DNA of 64,000 bases from contig CAZRCD010000008.1 in assembly GCA_964598485.1 (NCBI GenBank), positions 1 to 64,000 of the forward strand. Direction: 5' to 3'. The stretch comes from SOJA01 sp964598485 (lineage in GTDB: Archaea > Thermoproteota > Bathyarchaeia > Bathyarchaeales > Bathycorpusculaceae). Every line of letters starts with the position of its first letter. The first letter of the stretch is position 1. Below the pieces are notes generated by a model. It did no database searches. It was not told the origin of the DNA and saw nothing but the letters and a program-made list of their open reading frames with translations. This document shows positions 49,807-57,902 of this stretch, piece by piece. Position numbers and translations under genes: made by a program.

Positions 49807-51675
49807 TTAACCGTAGAATTGCGGTCTTTTTGATAGGTGTTTTGGAACTGGAAGCGGTTTGAATGGTTTTCCTTTCACTTTTTCTTTAATCTCGTTTGTC
49901 AGTTCTTCAAGTTTCATTTTGCGCATTTTTCCAGCTTTTCTGTCCCTCACTGGAAGTACATCTGATTCTATTTCTTTTTGTCCCACGACGATTATGTATG
50001 GAATCCATTCTCTTTCAGCTTCTCTAACTCTTTTTTGCATGGTAAACGTCTGGTCATCGATGTCTACCCGTATGTTTTGTGTATCTAGACTAGATGCCAA
50101 TTTTTCAGCATGCTCAAAGTGCTTGTCTGACATGGGGATTATGCGTACTTGCGTGGGTGAAAGCCATAATGGAAGCATTGGTGGGTTGCCCCTTTGTTGT
50201 TCCTTGTAGGCTTTTTCCAATAATGCATAAACACATCTTTCGATTGCTCCGCTTGGAGAACAGTGCATAATTAGCGGATGACGTTTCTCACCTTTCTCGT
50301 CAACATAGGTTATGTTGTATCTTTTTGCGTTTTCAACATCTATTTGATCCGTAGAAAGGGCTGCTGCTTTGTCTTGGTTGTCTACGACATTGAAATCCCA
50401 TTTCAGTATGAAATAGAAAAAGCGTTCCCTCCACATTTCAGACAGGACTGGTCTTCCGAAGATTTTGGCTAAAGATTTGATGAAGTCTTTATTTTCTTCG
50501 TAGAAGTCTTTTGTGAAACGTATTGCTGCTTCATAGTCGTCTTCGGATAAGCCTATTTCCTCTAGGATTTGCATGCACAATTTGAATCTTACTAGGAATT
50601 CTTTTTTGGCTTGTTCGAGGTCTGTGCAGAAGGCGTGACAGTCTGGCATCGTGAATGCTCGCAGTCGCCTTAAACCGACAACCTCGCCTCTTTGTTCCCG
50701 TCTGAAACTGTAGCGTGTTAATTCGTAAACTTTTAGTGGCATTTGCTTGTAAGAGAACTGGGCGTCATGAACCATCAAAAATTGTCCGAAGCACGCCGCA
50801 AACCGTAGAAACAGTGTTTTGTTCTCTGATTTTAGTATGTATTGCCTTGCTGGAAAACGGTTTACGTAGTCCGCTAGACTTGGATGCTGAAAATCGTACA
50901 TGATTGGAGTTTCAACTTCCATTGCTCCATACTCGATCATTTTGACGTTGACAAACTGTTCGAGCAGGGATTTGATTAGTCGGCCTTTTGGATACCAGCG
51001 TATGTTTCCAGGGTCGCTTCCCGGCTCATAATCAGCTATTTCCAGTCTTTTCATTAATAGAACGTGTGGAGGCGCTTGCTGACTTGCCCTAATCTTTGAG
51101 GTTTCATATGCTGCGAATTTATGCAGGTTTTCCCGTCCTTTAAAGTCGAACTCTTCAACTGGTACCATTTTTCCGTCTGGATGGATGATGTACCAAGAGG
51201 ATCTGAGTTTTTCTTCAGCCTTTACCGCTTCGGAAACCTTTTCTTCTTTCTTCTCTTCTGCTTCAGCTGGCAAGATGGCGCGTGATTGCTCGGCAAGTGG
51301 ATGCCCCTTTATCGAAATTGTGAACTGCTTGTTCCAGCCGAATGGCGCACGATATGTTTCTAAGCCTATCTCCTTTGCGTAGGCTTCCATGACTTTGACT
51401 ACCTCTAGTGCGTTTTCGGGTTTTGCCAAGTTGCTACTTAAGTGTGCGTATGGATAGATTAGAATCCGGTTTACCTTCAGTTTTTCTAGGAAGGCTTGAA
51501 CTTCGTCTATGGCTTTTTTAGCTACTGCCTCGTTGTCGCCTTCTTCAACAGCAGTGAACAGGACAACGAGTTCTTCTAGTCGCTTTTCTTTTTTTTCAGC
51601 TTGTTCAGCGATGGCTATTTCTTTTTGGATAGGCTTATACTGGATGAAGGTTGAGTGCAACTGTAATATTCGCAT
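49807..51675 (-). CDS. thrS: Threonyl-tRNA synthetase, archaeal type with N-terminal editing domain
   Basis: Charges tRNA-Thr. Residues 1-140 form the archaeal editing domain (MRILQLHSTFIQYKP, LIYPYAHLSSNLAKPENA) related to D-aminoacyl-tRNA deacylase. The class II core has EVETPIMYDFQHP, the FAACFGQFLMVHDAQFSYKQ region, motif 2 RYSFRREQRGEVVGLRRLRAF, DCHAFC, and motif 3 with HCSPSGAIERCVYALLE. A C-terminal anticodon domain starts around LWLSPTQVRIIPMSD. Length 622 matches archaeal ThrRS. Confidence 0.97.
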   Translation of the reverse strand: MRILQLHSTFIQYKPIQKEIAIAEQAEKKEKRLEELVVLFTAVEEGDNEAVAKKAIDEVQAFLEKLKVNRILIYPYAHLSSNLAKPENALEVVKVMEAYAKEIGLETYRAPFGWNKQFTISIKGHPLAEQSRAILPAEAEEKKEEKVSEAVKAEEKLRSSWYIIHPDGKMVPVEEFDFKGRENLHKFAAYETSKIRASQQAPPHVLLMKRLEIADYEPGSDPGNIRWYPKGRLIKSLLEQFVNVKMIEYGAMEVETPIMYDFQHPSLADYVNRFPARQYILKSENKTLFLRFAACFGQFLMVHDAQFSYKQMPLKVYELTRYSFRREQRGEVVGLRRLRAFTMPDCHAFCTDLEQAKKEFLVRFKLCMQILEEIGLSEDDYEAAIRFTKDFYEENKDFIKSLAKIFGRPVLSEMWRERFFYFILKWDFNVVDNQDKAAALSTDQIDVENAKRYNITYVDEKGEKRHPLIMHCSPSGAIERCVYALLEKAYKEQQRGNPPMLPLWLSPTQVRIIPMSDKHFEHAEKLASSLDTQNIRVDIDDQTFTMQKRVREAEREWIPYIIVVGQKEIESDVLPVRDRKAGKMRKMKLEELTNEIKEKVKGKPFKPLPVPKHLSKRPQFYG

Positions 51676-51697
51676 AAAATCCCTCGCCTTCTAGCCT

Positions 51698-51910
51698 TTA
51701 TGATGGTTTATATCGCCACTGTTCAACCTTTTTCTCTTTTTTAGTCTTCTTTTTATATTCTTTGTAATGTTCTTTGCATAAATAAGTCCGTCTTTCGTTA
51801 CTGCTAATGTTGAGGCCAGCAGACTTGACTTTTGCCGATGAAATTGAGCGCACAGCGTCTTTACTGCAACCAGAAACACTGCATTTCACCCCTTTAGCGA
51901 TACGTCCCAA
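51698..51910 (-). CDS. Small zinc-finger-like archaeal protein
   Basis: A 70-residue basic protein with C10-x4-C15 and a later C-x2-H pair (YLCKEHYKEYKKKTKKEKK), a likely zinc site, and a lysine-rich tail suggesting RNA or DNA binding. The start is TTG at 51910; GTG seven codons later is possible. It lies between the PfkB kinase and thrS, all on the minus strand with 22 to 42 bp spacing, so the three may be co-transcribed. Function unknown. Confidence 0.6.
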   Translation of the reverse strand: MGRIAKGVKCSVSGCSKDAVRSISSAKVKSAGLNISSNERRTYLCKEHYKEYKKKTKKEKKVEQWRYKPS

Positions 51911-51952
51911 TGTTAAACGCCTCTTTACTGCTTTAACGCAATAAGATACACG

Positions 51953-52900
51953 TCATTGCTTAATTTCTTTTTCATAAAGCACGCGTGCCCTTCGATAAAT
52001 CTCTGCTTTTTCGCCTAAGAATGTTGGGCCAGCAGCCTCAACGACAAGCGAGGCAGCCGCAGAACCCACACATGCGCACCACAACAAGTTTTCACCACGG
52101 ATGTATTCAGCCAAAAAACCTCCGATAAAAACGTCTCCAGCCCCCGTTGGGTCAACAACCTTCTTCGACTTGTAGGCTGGAATCTTATAGACTGTTTCTT
52201 CGACGGAAAGCACGGCACCCTTCATCCCCAAAGTTACGATGATTATTTCGACGCCATAATCATGGACTGCCTTTATGGCTGATTTCTGGGTTGACATGCC
52301 AGTTACGACTTTAATTTCGTCTGAGGAAGACTTGTAAATGTCAACGAGTTCTAACACTCGCTTGTCGGTTAGCGAACCACGGATGACGTTTCCTTTTTCG
52401 TCGAAGCTTCGCACCAGCCCTTGCGGGTCGAGGGACAACCACTGAGCACAGCTTCTTAATTTCTTGGCAGCTTCGTACGTAACTTCGCCTGCAATGGGTG
52501 CAACATGAATGGCTTTAGCTTTCAGAGATTTGGAGAAATCATCAACAGTGATTGGTGGAGCTCTGCTCTTTAGTCGCAATTTTCTGGTTCTCAAGTTGTT
52601 ACTGTATTTTAGTTCGAAACGCGTGGTCTGTGCAGTCTCAACTTTGACTATTCCAGATAGATTAACACCTTCTTGCTCAAGCCACCACAAATAAGCCTTT
52701 GGAAAGTCACCGCCAACCTTTGAAACAACGGAAACGGTTGTATCCAAGCGTCGGGCAGCAAAAGAAGCATAGGCTATGGATCCACCTAAGACAATAAAGG
52801 GCGTGTTCCTATCTGGGAGAAAAATAGAATCTATAGCGAAATGCCCTACTGAAATGATGTCAAACACTTGCGATTTTAGCCTCCTGTCAGAATATTGCAT
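51953..52900 (-). CDS. PfkB-family carbohydrate or nucleoside kinase
   Basis: Ribokinase-fold kinase. The N-terminal substrate region is IISVGHFAIDSIFLP with FIVLGGSIAYASFAARRL. The ATP-binding PfkB signature is DPTGAGDVFIGGF, in which the catalytic aspartate lies (TGAGD), followed by a typical helix SAAASLVVEAAG. Length 315 is usual. The sugar or nucleoside substrate cannot be inferred from the neighbours (thrS and a zinc-finger protein). Confidence 0.88.
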   Translation of the reverse strand: MQYSDRRLKSQVFDIISVGHFAIDSIFLPDRNTPFIVLGGSIAYASFAARRLDTTVSVVSKVGGDFPKAYLWWLEQEGVNLSGIVKVETAQTTRFELKYSNNLRTRKLRLKSRAPPITVDDFSKSLKAKAIHVAPIAGEVTYEAAKKLRSCAQWLSLDPQGLVRSFDEKGNVIRGSLTDKRVLELVDIYKSSSDEIKVVTGMSTQKSAIKAVHDYGVEIIIVTLGMKGAVLSVEETVYKIPAYKSKKVVDPTGAGDVFIGGFLAEYIRGENLLWCACVGSAAASLVVEAAGPTFLGEKAEIYRRARVLYEKEIKQ

Positions 52901-53125
52901 GAAACTGAACTTAAAACCAACGGAACATCACTTTACATTTTAGGTCTAGGCTGGTTTCCGTTAAGCTTTCATGTTAAGTTAAGGAATTACTTGATGCCTC
53001 CCTTGCGGGGCAATTGAAATTAAGACCTTGTAATTGCTGCAAACTCGTAGTTTACACGCATAAAGTCATTGTATAGTTCCGTTCTCAAACAATCAAATTT
53101 TGAAATTTGAAAGAGGTGATGTTTA

Positions 53126-53475
53126 ATACTCAACATTCGTAATATGAGAGTTGAAGATGTGGAAACAGTAGCGAGGATGGCGGCTTTAGACTATCACAAT
53201 GATCCGGAGAAGGGTTATAGAAAAGCCAAAGAACACACATTAGACCATTTAAAAATCGTGTCTCAACATTGCTATGTGGTGGAAAACGACGATAAACAAG
53301 TCATTGCAGTAATCGTTTTGCACCCGCAAGAGAAGATTTTCATATGAAAGAAATTTAGCGAAACAAAGAGGCTTTAGCCTTACTTAGAACAAAGCTTTTG
53401 GGATATTTGGAAAACGTTCAAACAGAAGTTCTATGTTGTCCTTACGCCCTAAGAAGACTCATGGAAACATACTAA
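53126..53475 (+). pseudogene. Broken GNAT acetyltransferase-like gene
   Basis: An open stretch from ATG 53144 to 53347 encodes RVEDVETVARMAALDYHNDP and a strand CYVVENDDKQVIAVIVLHPQ, as in the first half of GNAT proteins. Upstream, the frame continues ILNIRNM from an ATA at 53126, exactly 5 bases after GGTGAT, which would give the classic GNAT opening if ATA were a start. After the stop, another frame reads RNKEALALLRTKLLGYLENV and ends with TAA at 53475, resembling the acetyl-CoA-binding helix, but a TAG precedes it. At least two lesions are present, so the gene is probably inactive. Confidence 0.5.
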
Positions 53476-53477
53476 AT

Positions 53478-53825
53478 TTATGATTGAAGTAGCAGAATTG
53501 CTTTCGCTAGGTCGCCTTCGCATTCTTCCAGTGCTTTCCTAGCTTCCTCTAAACTTTTTCCAGTTTGATCAGCCACAAGCCTAACATCCTCTTCCGGTAC
53601 GACCAATTTGCGTTCTACCGCTTTCTCAACTATCTTTCCGCCGGTTACCTGAAAGATTTTCTGTCCTTGAACTTCCATTATTGCCACTTCAGGCTCTTCA
53701 ATTGTTATTTCTTTGCTACCTGTTTTAATGATTACTTCTTCAACGTCTGGTATTGCGTCCATACTCAGACCCATGCGCTGCATCATACGTTTCGCGTCAC
53801 GGGGACTTACGCGTCGTCTTCTCAT
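53478..53825 (-). CDS. nac: Nascent polypeptide-associated complex protein, archaeal (NAC)
   Basis: Ribosome-associated homodimeric chaperone contacting nascent chains. The basic RRRRVSPRDAKRMMQRMGL opening leads into the NAC barrel (VIIKTGSKEITIEEPEVAIM, GQKIFQVTGG), then a C-terminal UBA domain (VPEEDVRLVADQTGKSLEEA, LEECEGDLAKAILLL). Length 115 is standard. The PUA-domain gene lies 41 bp upstream on the same strand, a pairing common in archaea. Confidence 0.96.
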   Translation of the reverse strand: MRRRRVSPRDAKRMMQRMGLSMDAIPDVEEVIIKTGSKEITIEEPEVAIMEVQGQKIFQVTGGKIVEKAVERKLVVPEEDVRLVADQTGKSLEEARKALEECEGDLAKAILLLQS

Positions 53826-53866
53826 AGAACCACCTTTCTACCATAACAATTACTGAAAACTCATAC

Positions 53867-54355
53867 TTAACTTTCTTCCACACACCCACGCCTAACCTTG
53901 ACGGCAACACCCCTCTTGAATGCCATCATTTCTTCACCAGACAAAACAGCACGTCCAACAGCCAAAACTTCGCCCTTTTCGTCAACAATGATAACTTCAT
54001 CTTTTGGACGAATGTCACCATCAGCTTTTACAACATGCTTCGCAAAGACATCCCCGCCTTCAGCGATAAACTCCGAAACATCATCCATAATAGCAACGAG
54101 GCATTTTGCTGAAATTGCATTCCCAACAATTCGTTTTGCCCCTGCAATGCTTAGGGAAAACAAGCCGTCTGTTGGACGAAGGGTCGCCAGCCTTTTTCCA
54201 TCCAAATAAACGTAACGGATTCTGCCAGTTCTTTTAGAGCGGATTATCTCCACATTTTCAGGAAATAACCTAGCGCCTACGCCTTTTCCAAACTGGTAGT
54301 CTGCCACACTCCTGATACGCCTAAACGCATTCTCCAAATCCGTTACACCATTCAA
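53867..54355 (-). CDS. PUA-domain protein (archaeosine transglycosylase-related)
   Basis: A 162-residue protein with an N-terminal pre-PUA region (FRRIRSVADYQFGKGVGARL) and a C-terminal PUA RNA-binding domain (SEFIAEGGDVFAKHVVKADG, VIIVDEKGEVLAVGRAVLSG, AFKRGVAVKVRRG), as found at the end of archaeosine tRNA-guanine transglycosylase. With no catalytic domain it is likely an RNA-binding partner in tRNA or rRNA modification. It is upstream of nac on the same strand and divergent from the MBF1 gene. Confidence 0.88.
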   Translation of the reverse strand: MNGVTDLENAFRRIRSVADYQFGKGVGARLFPENVEIIRSKRTGRIRYVYLDGKRLATLRPTDGLFSLSIAGAKRIVGNAISAKCLVAIMDDVSEFIAEGGDVFAKHVVKADGDIRPKDEVIIVDEKGEVLAVGRAVLSGEEMMAFKRGVAVKVRRGCVEES

Positions 54356-54411
54356 CTAAGCCTTTAAGATTCGACAACTATAAAGACAACCACACAATAA
54401 AAACAATTTAG

Positions 54412-54948
54412 GTGCGGCAAGTGCGGTGTGAAGTCTGTGGGCGCAAAATCTACGGCAAATCTTACAGAGTTATGATTGAAGGAGCAAAACTAACAGTGTG
54501 CGGCAAATGCGCGAAACTTGGAACAATTATTTGGGATGAGACAAAACCAAAAACATCAATGCTGAGTGCAAAAGCTCCAACAAGACATCTAACATTAAAA
54601 ACCAAAAGCAAAAAGTCGCGGCAAGCCGTTGTGGAAAATGGTCTAGAGCTTGTAGAAGATTTCGATGCGAAAATAAGGCATGCTAGGCGAAAGCTAGGAC
54701 TCTCACATAAAGAGTTAGGTAGAAAAATAAGCGAGAAGGTTTCAGTTCTTAAGAAAATTGAAACAGGGAAAATGACTCCAGACAACAGGCTTGCAACAAA
54801 ACTGGAGCACACATTGAAAATTAAGTTGCTTGTTCAGGTTTCAGAAGAAAAAGTTCCAAAAGCAAACATTCTCAAGCCTGTAAGCCGTGAACTAACATTA
54901 GGAGACTTGATTCAATTGGACAAGAAAAAGGCGGAGGAGAAAACGTAA
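54412..54948 (+). CDS. Multiprotein bridging factor 1 homologue (aMBF1)
   Basis: Archaeal transcription or translation factor. The N-terminal zinc ribbon has CEVCGRKIYGK and VCGKCAKLG. A charged linker follows, then a Cro-type HTH (IRHARRKLGLSHKELGRKIS, VLKKIETGKMTPDNRLATKL). Length 178 is typical. The start is GTG at 54412. The GGAGGAG near its 3' end (54933-54939) is likely the ribosome site for hflX, so the two are coupled. It is known in other archaea to bind the small ribosomal subunit (established knowledge). Confidence 0.93.
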   Translation: MRQVRCEVCGRKIYGKSYRVMIEGAKLTVCGKCAKLGTIIWDETKPKTSMLSAKAPTRHLTLKTKSKKSRQAVVENGLELVEDFDAKIRHARRKLGLSHKELGRKISEKVSVLKKIETGKMTPDNRLATKLEHTLKIKLLVQVSEEKVPKANILKPVSRELTLGDLIQLDKKKAEEKT

Positions 54949-55013
54949 CGAAAGCAATTATAGTTCAACGCCGACAACGCTTCGAACCCTTAACCCTTGA
55001 CGAACTTAAAAGC

Positions 55014-56243
55014 TTGGCAGAAACCGCAGAATACACTATAGTGGACAAAATAGAACAGGTTAGGAAAGCAGACCCTCGCTACCAGATAGGCGCGGGAAAA
55101 GTACGAGAAATAGCTCAACTAATCAAAGGAAACGAAGCTGAAAAGCTAATCTTTGATAACCCGTTAAAACCCGTGCAAGCCTACAATTTAGCAAAGGCCA
55201 CAGGCGTCGAAGCAATCGACCGTTTTCAACTAATTCTAGAAATTTTCGCCAGAAGAGCCACAACAAAAGAGTCGAAACTACAAATTCGATTGGCAAGACT
55301 ACGATACGAGTTAACACATGCAAAGGAAAAGGTACGACTAGCAAGGAAAGAAGAACAACCTGGATTCATGGGTCTCGGAGCATACGAAGTAGATGTTTAC
55401 TACGAAGCTGTGAAGAGACAAATACAGTCCATTCGCAGAAAACTAAAGAAAATTCGGAAAAAAAGGCTTCTACACCGTAAAAGAAGAATAGAACTGGGAT
55501 TCCAGTCAATTTCTTTAGCTGGATACACAAACGCTGGGAAAAGTTCACTTTTTAATGCGCTCACAGAAGAGGAAGTTCCAGTGGACGACGCCTTGTTCAC
55601 AACGTTGTCAACAACAACAAGGCTTTTGGAATTCTCAAGGAAAAAGTTTCTGCTGACAGATACTGTCGGCTTTATAGACCGCCTTCCACTGACACTGATA
55701 GAGGCATTCCGCTCAACCCTTGAAGAAACCATCTATTCAGACCTAATACTTCTAGTCATAGACATAAGCGAGCCCATGAACCTCATTGAAAAGAAACTTT
55801 CGTGCTGCCTGGAAACAATAGGGCAAATAGGAGCAACCGGCATCCCAACAATAACGGTTCTAAACAAGATTGACCTACTGTCAGAAACCGAGTTAAATCA
55901 AAGGCTTAAAAGCCTAAAGGAAAGGGCGCCAAACCTTTTGCCAATATCAGCAATATACAAAACTAACTTTGATCCGCTAAAACAGGAAATACTGAGAACA
56001 CTGAAAAACTATGTTCAAGCGTCATTCGCTATTCCATTGACCAACGAGTCCATGTCGTTTATCTCATGGCTATTCAACAGTGCAGACGTGCAAGAATTGA
56101 AGTATTCGGACAGATTTGCTCACATGGTCTTTGAAGCAGTTCCATGGTTCGCTGAAAAAGTGAGAAAACGCGTAGAGAAAGAATTTAACGGAAAATTCGA
56201 GGAAACAAACAATAAACATCTGAAAAGGGACAAAAATGCCTAA
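55014..56243 (+). CDS. hflX: HflX-type ribosome-associated GTPase; N-terminus lies upstream of the first standard start
   Basis: GTPase binding the large ribosomal subunit. The glycine-rich KVREIAQLIKGNEAEKLIFD domain is followed by a coiled-coil (SIRRKLKKIRKKRLLHRKRR) and the G domain: G1 GYTNAGKSSLFN, the DALFTTLSTTTR switch, G3 DTVGFI, G4 NKIDLL. The normal first strand (KAIIVQRRQRFEPLTLDELK) is encoded in frame directly upstream, from 54948, but there is no ATG, GTG or TTG there; GTA 54945 or ACG 54948 stand at the right distance from GGAGGAG. TTG 55014 would cut into the conserved N-domain. The end overlaps trm56 by 8 bases. Confidence 0.9.
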   Translation: MAETAEYTIVDKIEQVRKADPRYQIGAGKVREIAQLIKGNEAEKLIFDNPLKPVQAYNLAKATGVEAIDRFQLILEIFARRATTKESKLQIRLARLRYELTHAKEKVRLARKEEQPGFMGLGAYEVDVYYEAVKRQIQSIRRKLKKIRKKRLLHRKRRIELGFQSISLAGYTNAGKSSLFNALTEEEVPVDDALFTTLSTTTRLLEFSRKKFLLTDTVGFIDRLPLTLIEAFRSTLEETIYSDLILLVIDISEPMNLIEKKLSCCLETIGQIGATGIPTITVLNKIDLLSETELNQRLKSLKERAPNLLPISAIYKTNFDPLKQEILRTLKNYVQASFAIPLTNESMSFISWLFNSADVQELKYSDRFAHMVFEAVPWFAEKVRKRVEKEFNGKFEETNNKHLKRDKNA

Positions 56244-56778
56244 AATCGTTGTTTTGAGGTGGGGCCACAGATTACAAAGAGATGCTAGACTTACAACACA
56301 TGTTGTGTTAACTGCACGAGCATTAGGGGCTTCAGGTCTCATACTGTCAGACATAAAAGACAAAAGGATTAAGGAAACAGTTGAAAAGGTCACAAAGAAT
56401 TGGGGAGGACCGTTCTTTTTTGAAATGGGCGTGCCTTGGAAAAAGACTGTGAAAGAATGGAAGGAAAAAAGCGGAACAGTTGTTCATCTCACAGCGTATG
56501 GAGAGAACATTCAAACAAGCGATGTTCTACAACGAATTAAGGTTTCAGAAAAAGACGTTCTAGTCCTTGTTGGAAGTCAAAAAGTTCCAAAGGAATTCTT
56601 CTCAAAGTCTGTGTCCGATTTTAATGTAGCAATTGGAAATCAACCTCACTCCGAATGTGCAAGCTTAGCCATATTCCTAGACCGCTTTTTCGAAGGAAAA
56701 GAACTAACAAGAAGCTTTGAAAACGCGAAAATGAGGATAATACCCCAGAAAAGGAGTAAGAAGACTGCCAAAAAATAG
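56236..56778 (+). CDS. trm56: tRNA (cytidine(56)-2'-O)-methyltransferase
   Basis: Archaeal SPOUT methylase acting on C56 in the T-loop of tRNA. VLRWGHRLQRDARLTTHVVL is the diagnostic opening, followed by ARALGASGLILSD, LTAYGENIQT and the SAM knot region (VLVGSQKVPKEFF, NVAIGNQPHSECASLAIFLDR). Length 180 fits. The ATG at 56236 lies in the 3' end of hflX, so mbf1, hflX and trm56 form one translation-related operon. Confidence 0.95.
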   Translation: MPKIVVLRWGHRLQRDARLTTHVVLTARALGASGLILSDIKDKRIKETVEKVTKNWGGPFFFEMGVPWKKTVKEWKEKSGTVVHLTAYGENIQTSDVLQRIKVSEKDVLVLVGSQKVPKEFFSKSVSDFNVAIGNQPHSECASLAIFLDRFFEGKELTRSFENAKMRIIPQKRSKKTAKK

Positions 56779-56784
56779 TTTTGT

Positions 56785-57066
56785 TTAGAAACTGTATCTT
56801 ATTTGGAAATCTTTGAACTCGCCAGTATAGCTTTCCCACTTCACGTCTACATGAGTAACCCTTGCCCTAGGTGGCCCTCGCTTGCAAAATTCTATAAGGT
56901 CTTTTACAGTCTTCTCCTCTCCTTCGAAAACGGCTTCAACTCCGCCATCTCGCAAGTTGCGAACCCACCCTTCAAGACCGTGTTTTTTGGCTTTATGTTT
57001 TGTTTCTGATCTGAAAAAGATTCCTTGAACTCTGCCACTTACAATGATGTGTGCCCTGACTTTCAT
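56785..57066 (-). CDS. acyP: Acylphosphatase
   Basis: Small ferredoxin-like-fold hydrolase of acyl phosphates. The signature is VSGRVQGIFFRSETKHKAK, with the catalytic arginine (GIFFR) and GWVRNLRDGGVEAVFEGEE with the catalytic Asn. The start is ATG 57066 with AAGGTGA upstream; the ATG at 57084 is part of the leader. The body of about 93 residues is standard. Convergent with trm56. Confidence 0.95.
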   Translation of the reverse strand: MKVRAHIIVSGRVQGIFFRSETKHKAKKHGLEGWVRNLRDGGVEAVFEGEEKTVKDLIEFCKRGPPRARVTHVDVKWESYTGEFKDFQIRYSF

Positions 57067-57198
57067 AGGATTCACCTTACGCATTGATAATCTTATGGTT
57101 TTTATTTGTTCATTTTAACTTATCTCTCTCCACCGTGTAACCGTGTCGTTTCATCGCATGTTTTAAAACTGTTTGACAGTTGATCCTGTTTCTGGTGG

Positions 57199-57537
57199 TT
57201 GTGGTTGGAGAACTGTAACGGGAAGTTGTTGGTTTACGCTTCAAATGTTGCACGAAGTGAAAGGCGATTGCGGTCTGTGAGTGTTGCAGCTAACAAGATG
57301 GCTAAGCTGTTAAAGTTGCCCATGGAAGTTGTTACTTTTGGAGAAGAGTTCGATCCGATATACGTGTATTACAAGAATGGGGATGAAGAGCCTATTCCAA
57401 TTTACTGTGATAAAGGTGGGAAATTTGGCATGCAAGAGATTTACAAGGCTTTGAGAAACATGATGTTTGTGCTTTCGTTCCATCCGAAGCATTCGGCTTT
57501 GAAGCGGATAAGAAAGGAGGTTATGCTGTTTTCTTGA
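57199..57537 (+). CDS. Conserved hypothetical protein
   Basis: I do not recognise this 112-residue protein. It starts with TTG at 57199 (GGTGG upstream) and is alpha/beta in character: KLLVYASNVARSERRLRSVS, then KMAKLLKLPMEVVTFGEEFD, YVYYKNGDEEPIPIYCDKGG and FGMQEIYKALRNMMFVLSFH. No membrane segment or metal motif is apparent. The end overlaps the convergent 108-residue ORF by 17 bases. Confidence 0.5.
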   Translation: MWLENCNGKLLVYASNVARSERRLRSVSVAANKMAKLLKLPMEVVTFGEEFDPIYVYYKNGDEEPIPIYCDKGGKFGMQEIYKALRNMMFVLSFHPKHSALKRIRKEVMLFS

Positions 57538-57847
57538 ATTTTATTGTCTGATTTTCAAGAGTTATATCGTAGATTTGATTCACGTCAAAGTTTATGTTTA
57601 GACTTTCATATTCCTGCTCTGTCAAGAACAAGATTAATTTTGGAGTTGCAAACTGTCTTCTTGCTAGAGGCATTGGCAACTGCTGTTGCATTGCTTGAAG
57701 GACGTCTTGCACGACCTTTGCCTCTTCGGTTCTTGGTCTAACAATAAAACTTGGAACCTTCCGATCTTCAATTAGTTCTATGCGTTTTCCAAGGTTTCCA
57801 TCTAAGTCTCGAATAGACTCGATTTTGTGCACTCTAACCCGAAACAT
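57521..57847 (-). CDS. Hypothetical protein, possibly arcadin-1-like
   Basis: A 108-residue protein opening MFRVRVHKIESIRDLDGNLG, then KRIELIEDRKVPSFIVRP, a glutamine-rich helix (VLQAMQQQLPMPLARRQF) and strands LILFLTEQEYESL and IYDITLENQTIKF. The opening and layout recall arcadin-1-type proteins of archaeal crenactin clusters, but no crenactin gene lies in this window and my match is from memory. It lies 55 bases downstream of the GMP synthetase gene on the same strand. Confidence 0.45.
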   Translation of the reverse strand: MFRVRVHKIESIRDLDGNLGKRIELIEDRKVPSFIVRPRTEEAKVVQDVLQAMQQQLPMPLARRQFATPKLILFLTEQEYESLNINFDVNQIYDITLENQTIKFKKTA

Positions 57848-57902
57848 GACTGCTCACAGTGTAAAACAGTCTCGAAGCACTTATACGTTTTCTTGGTTGT
57901 TG

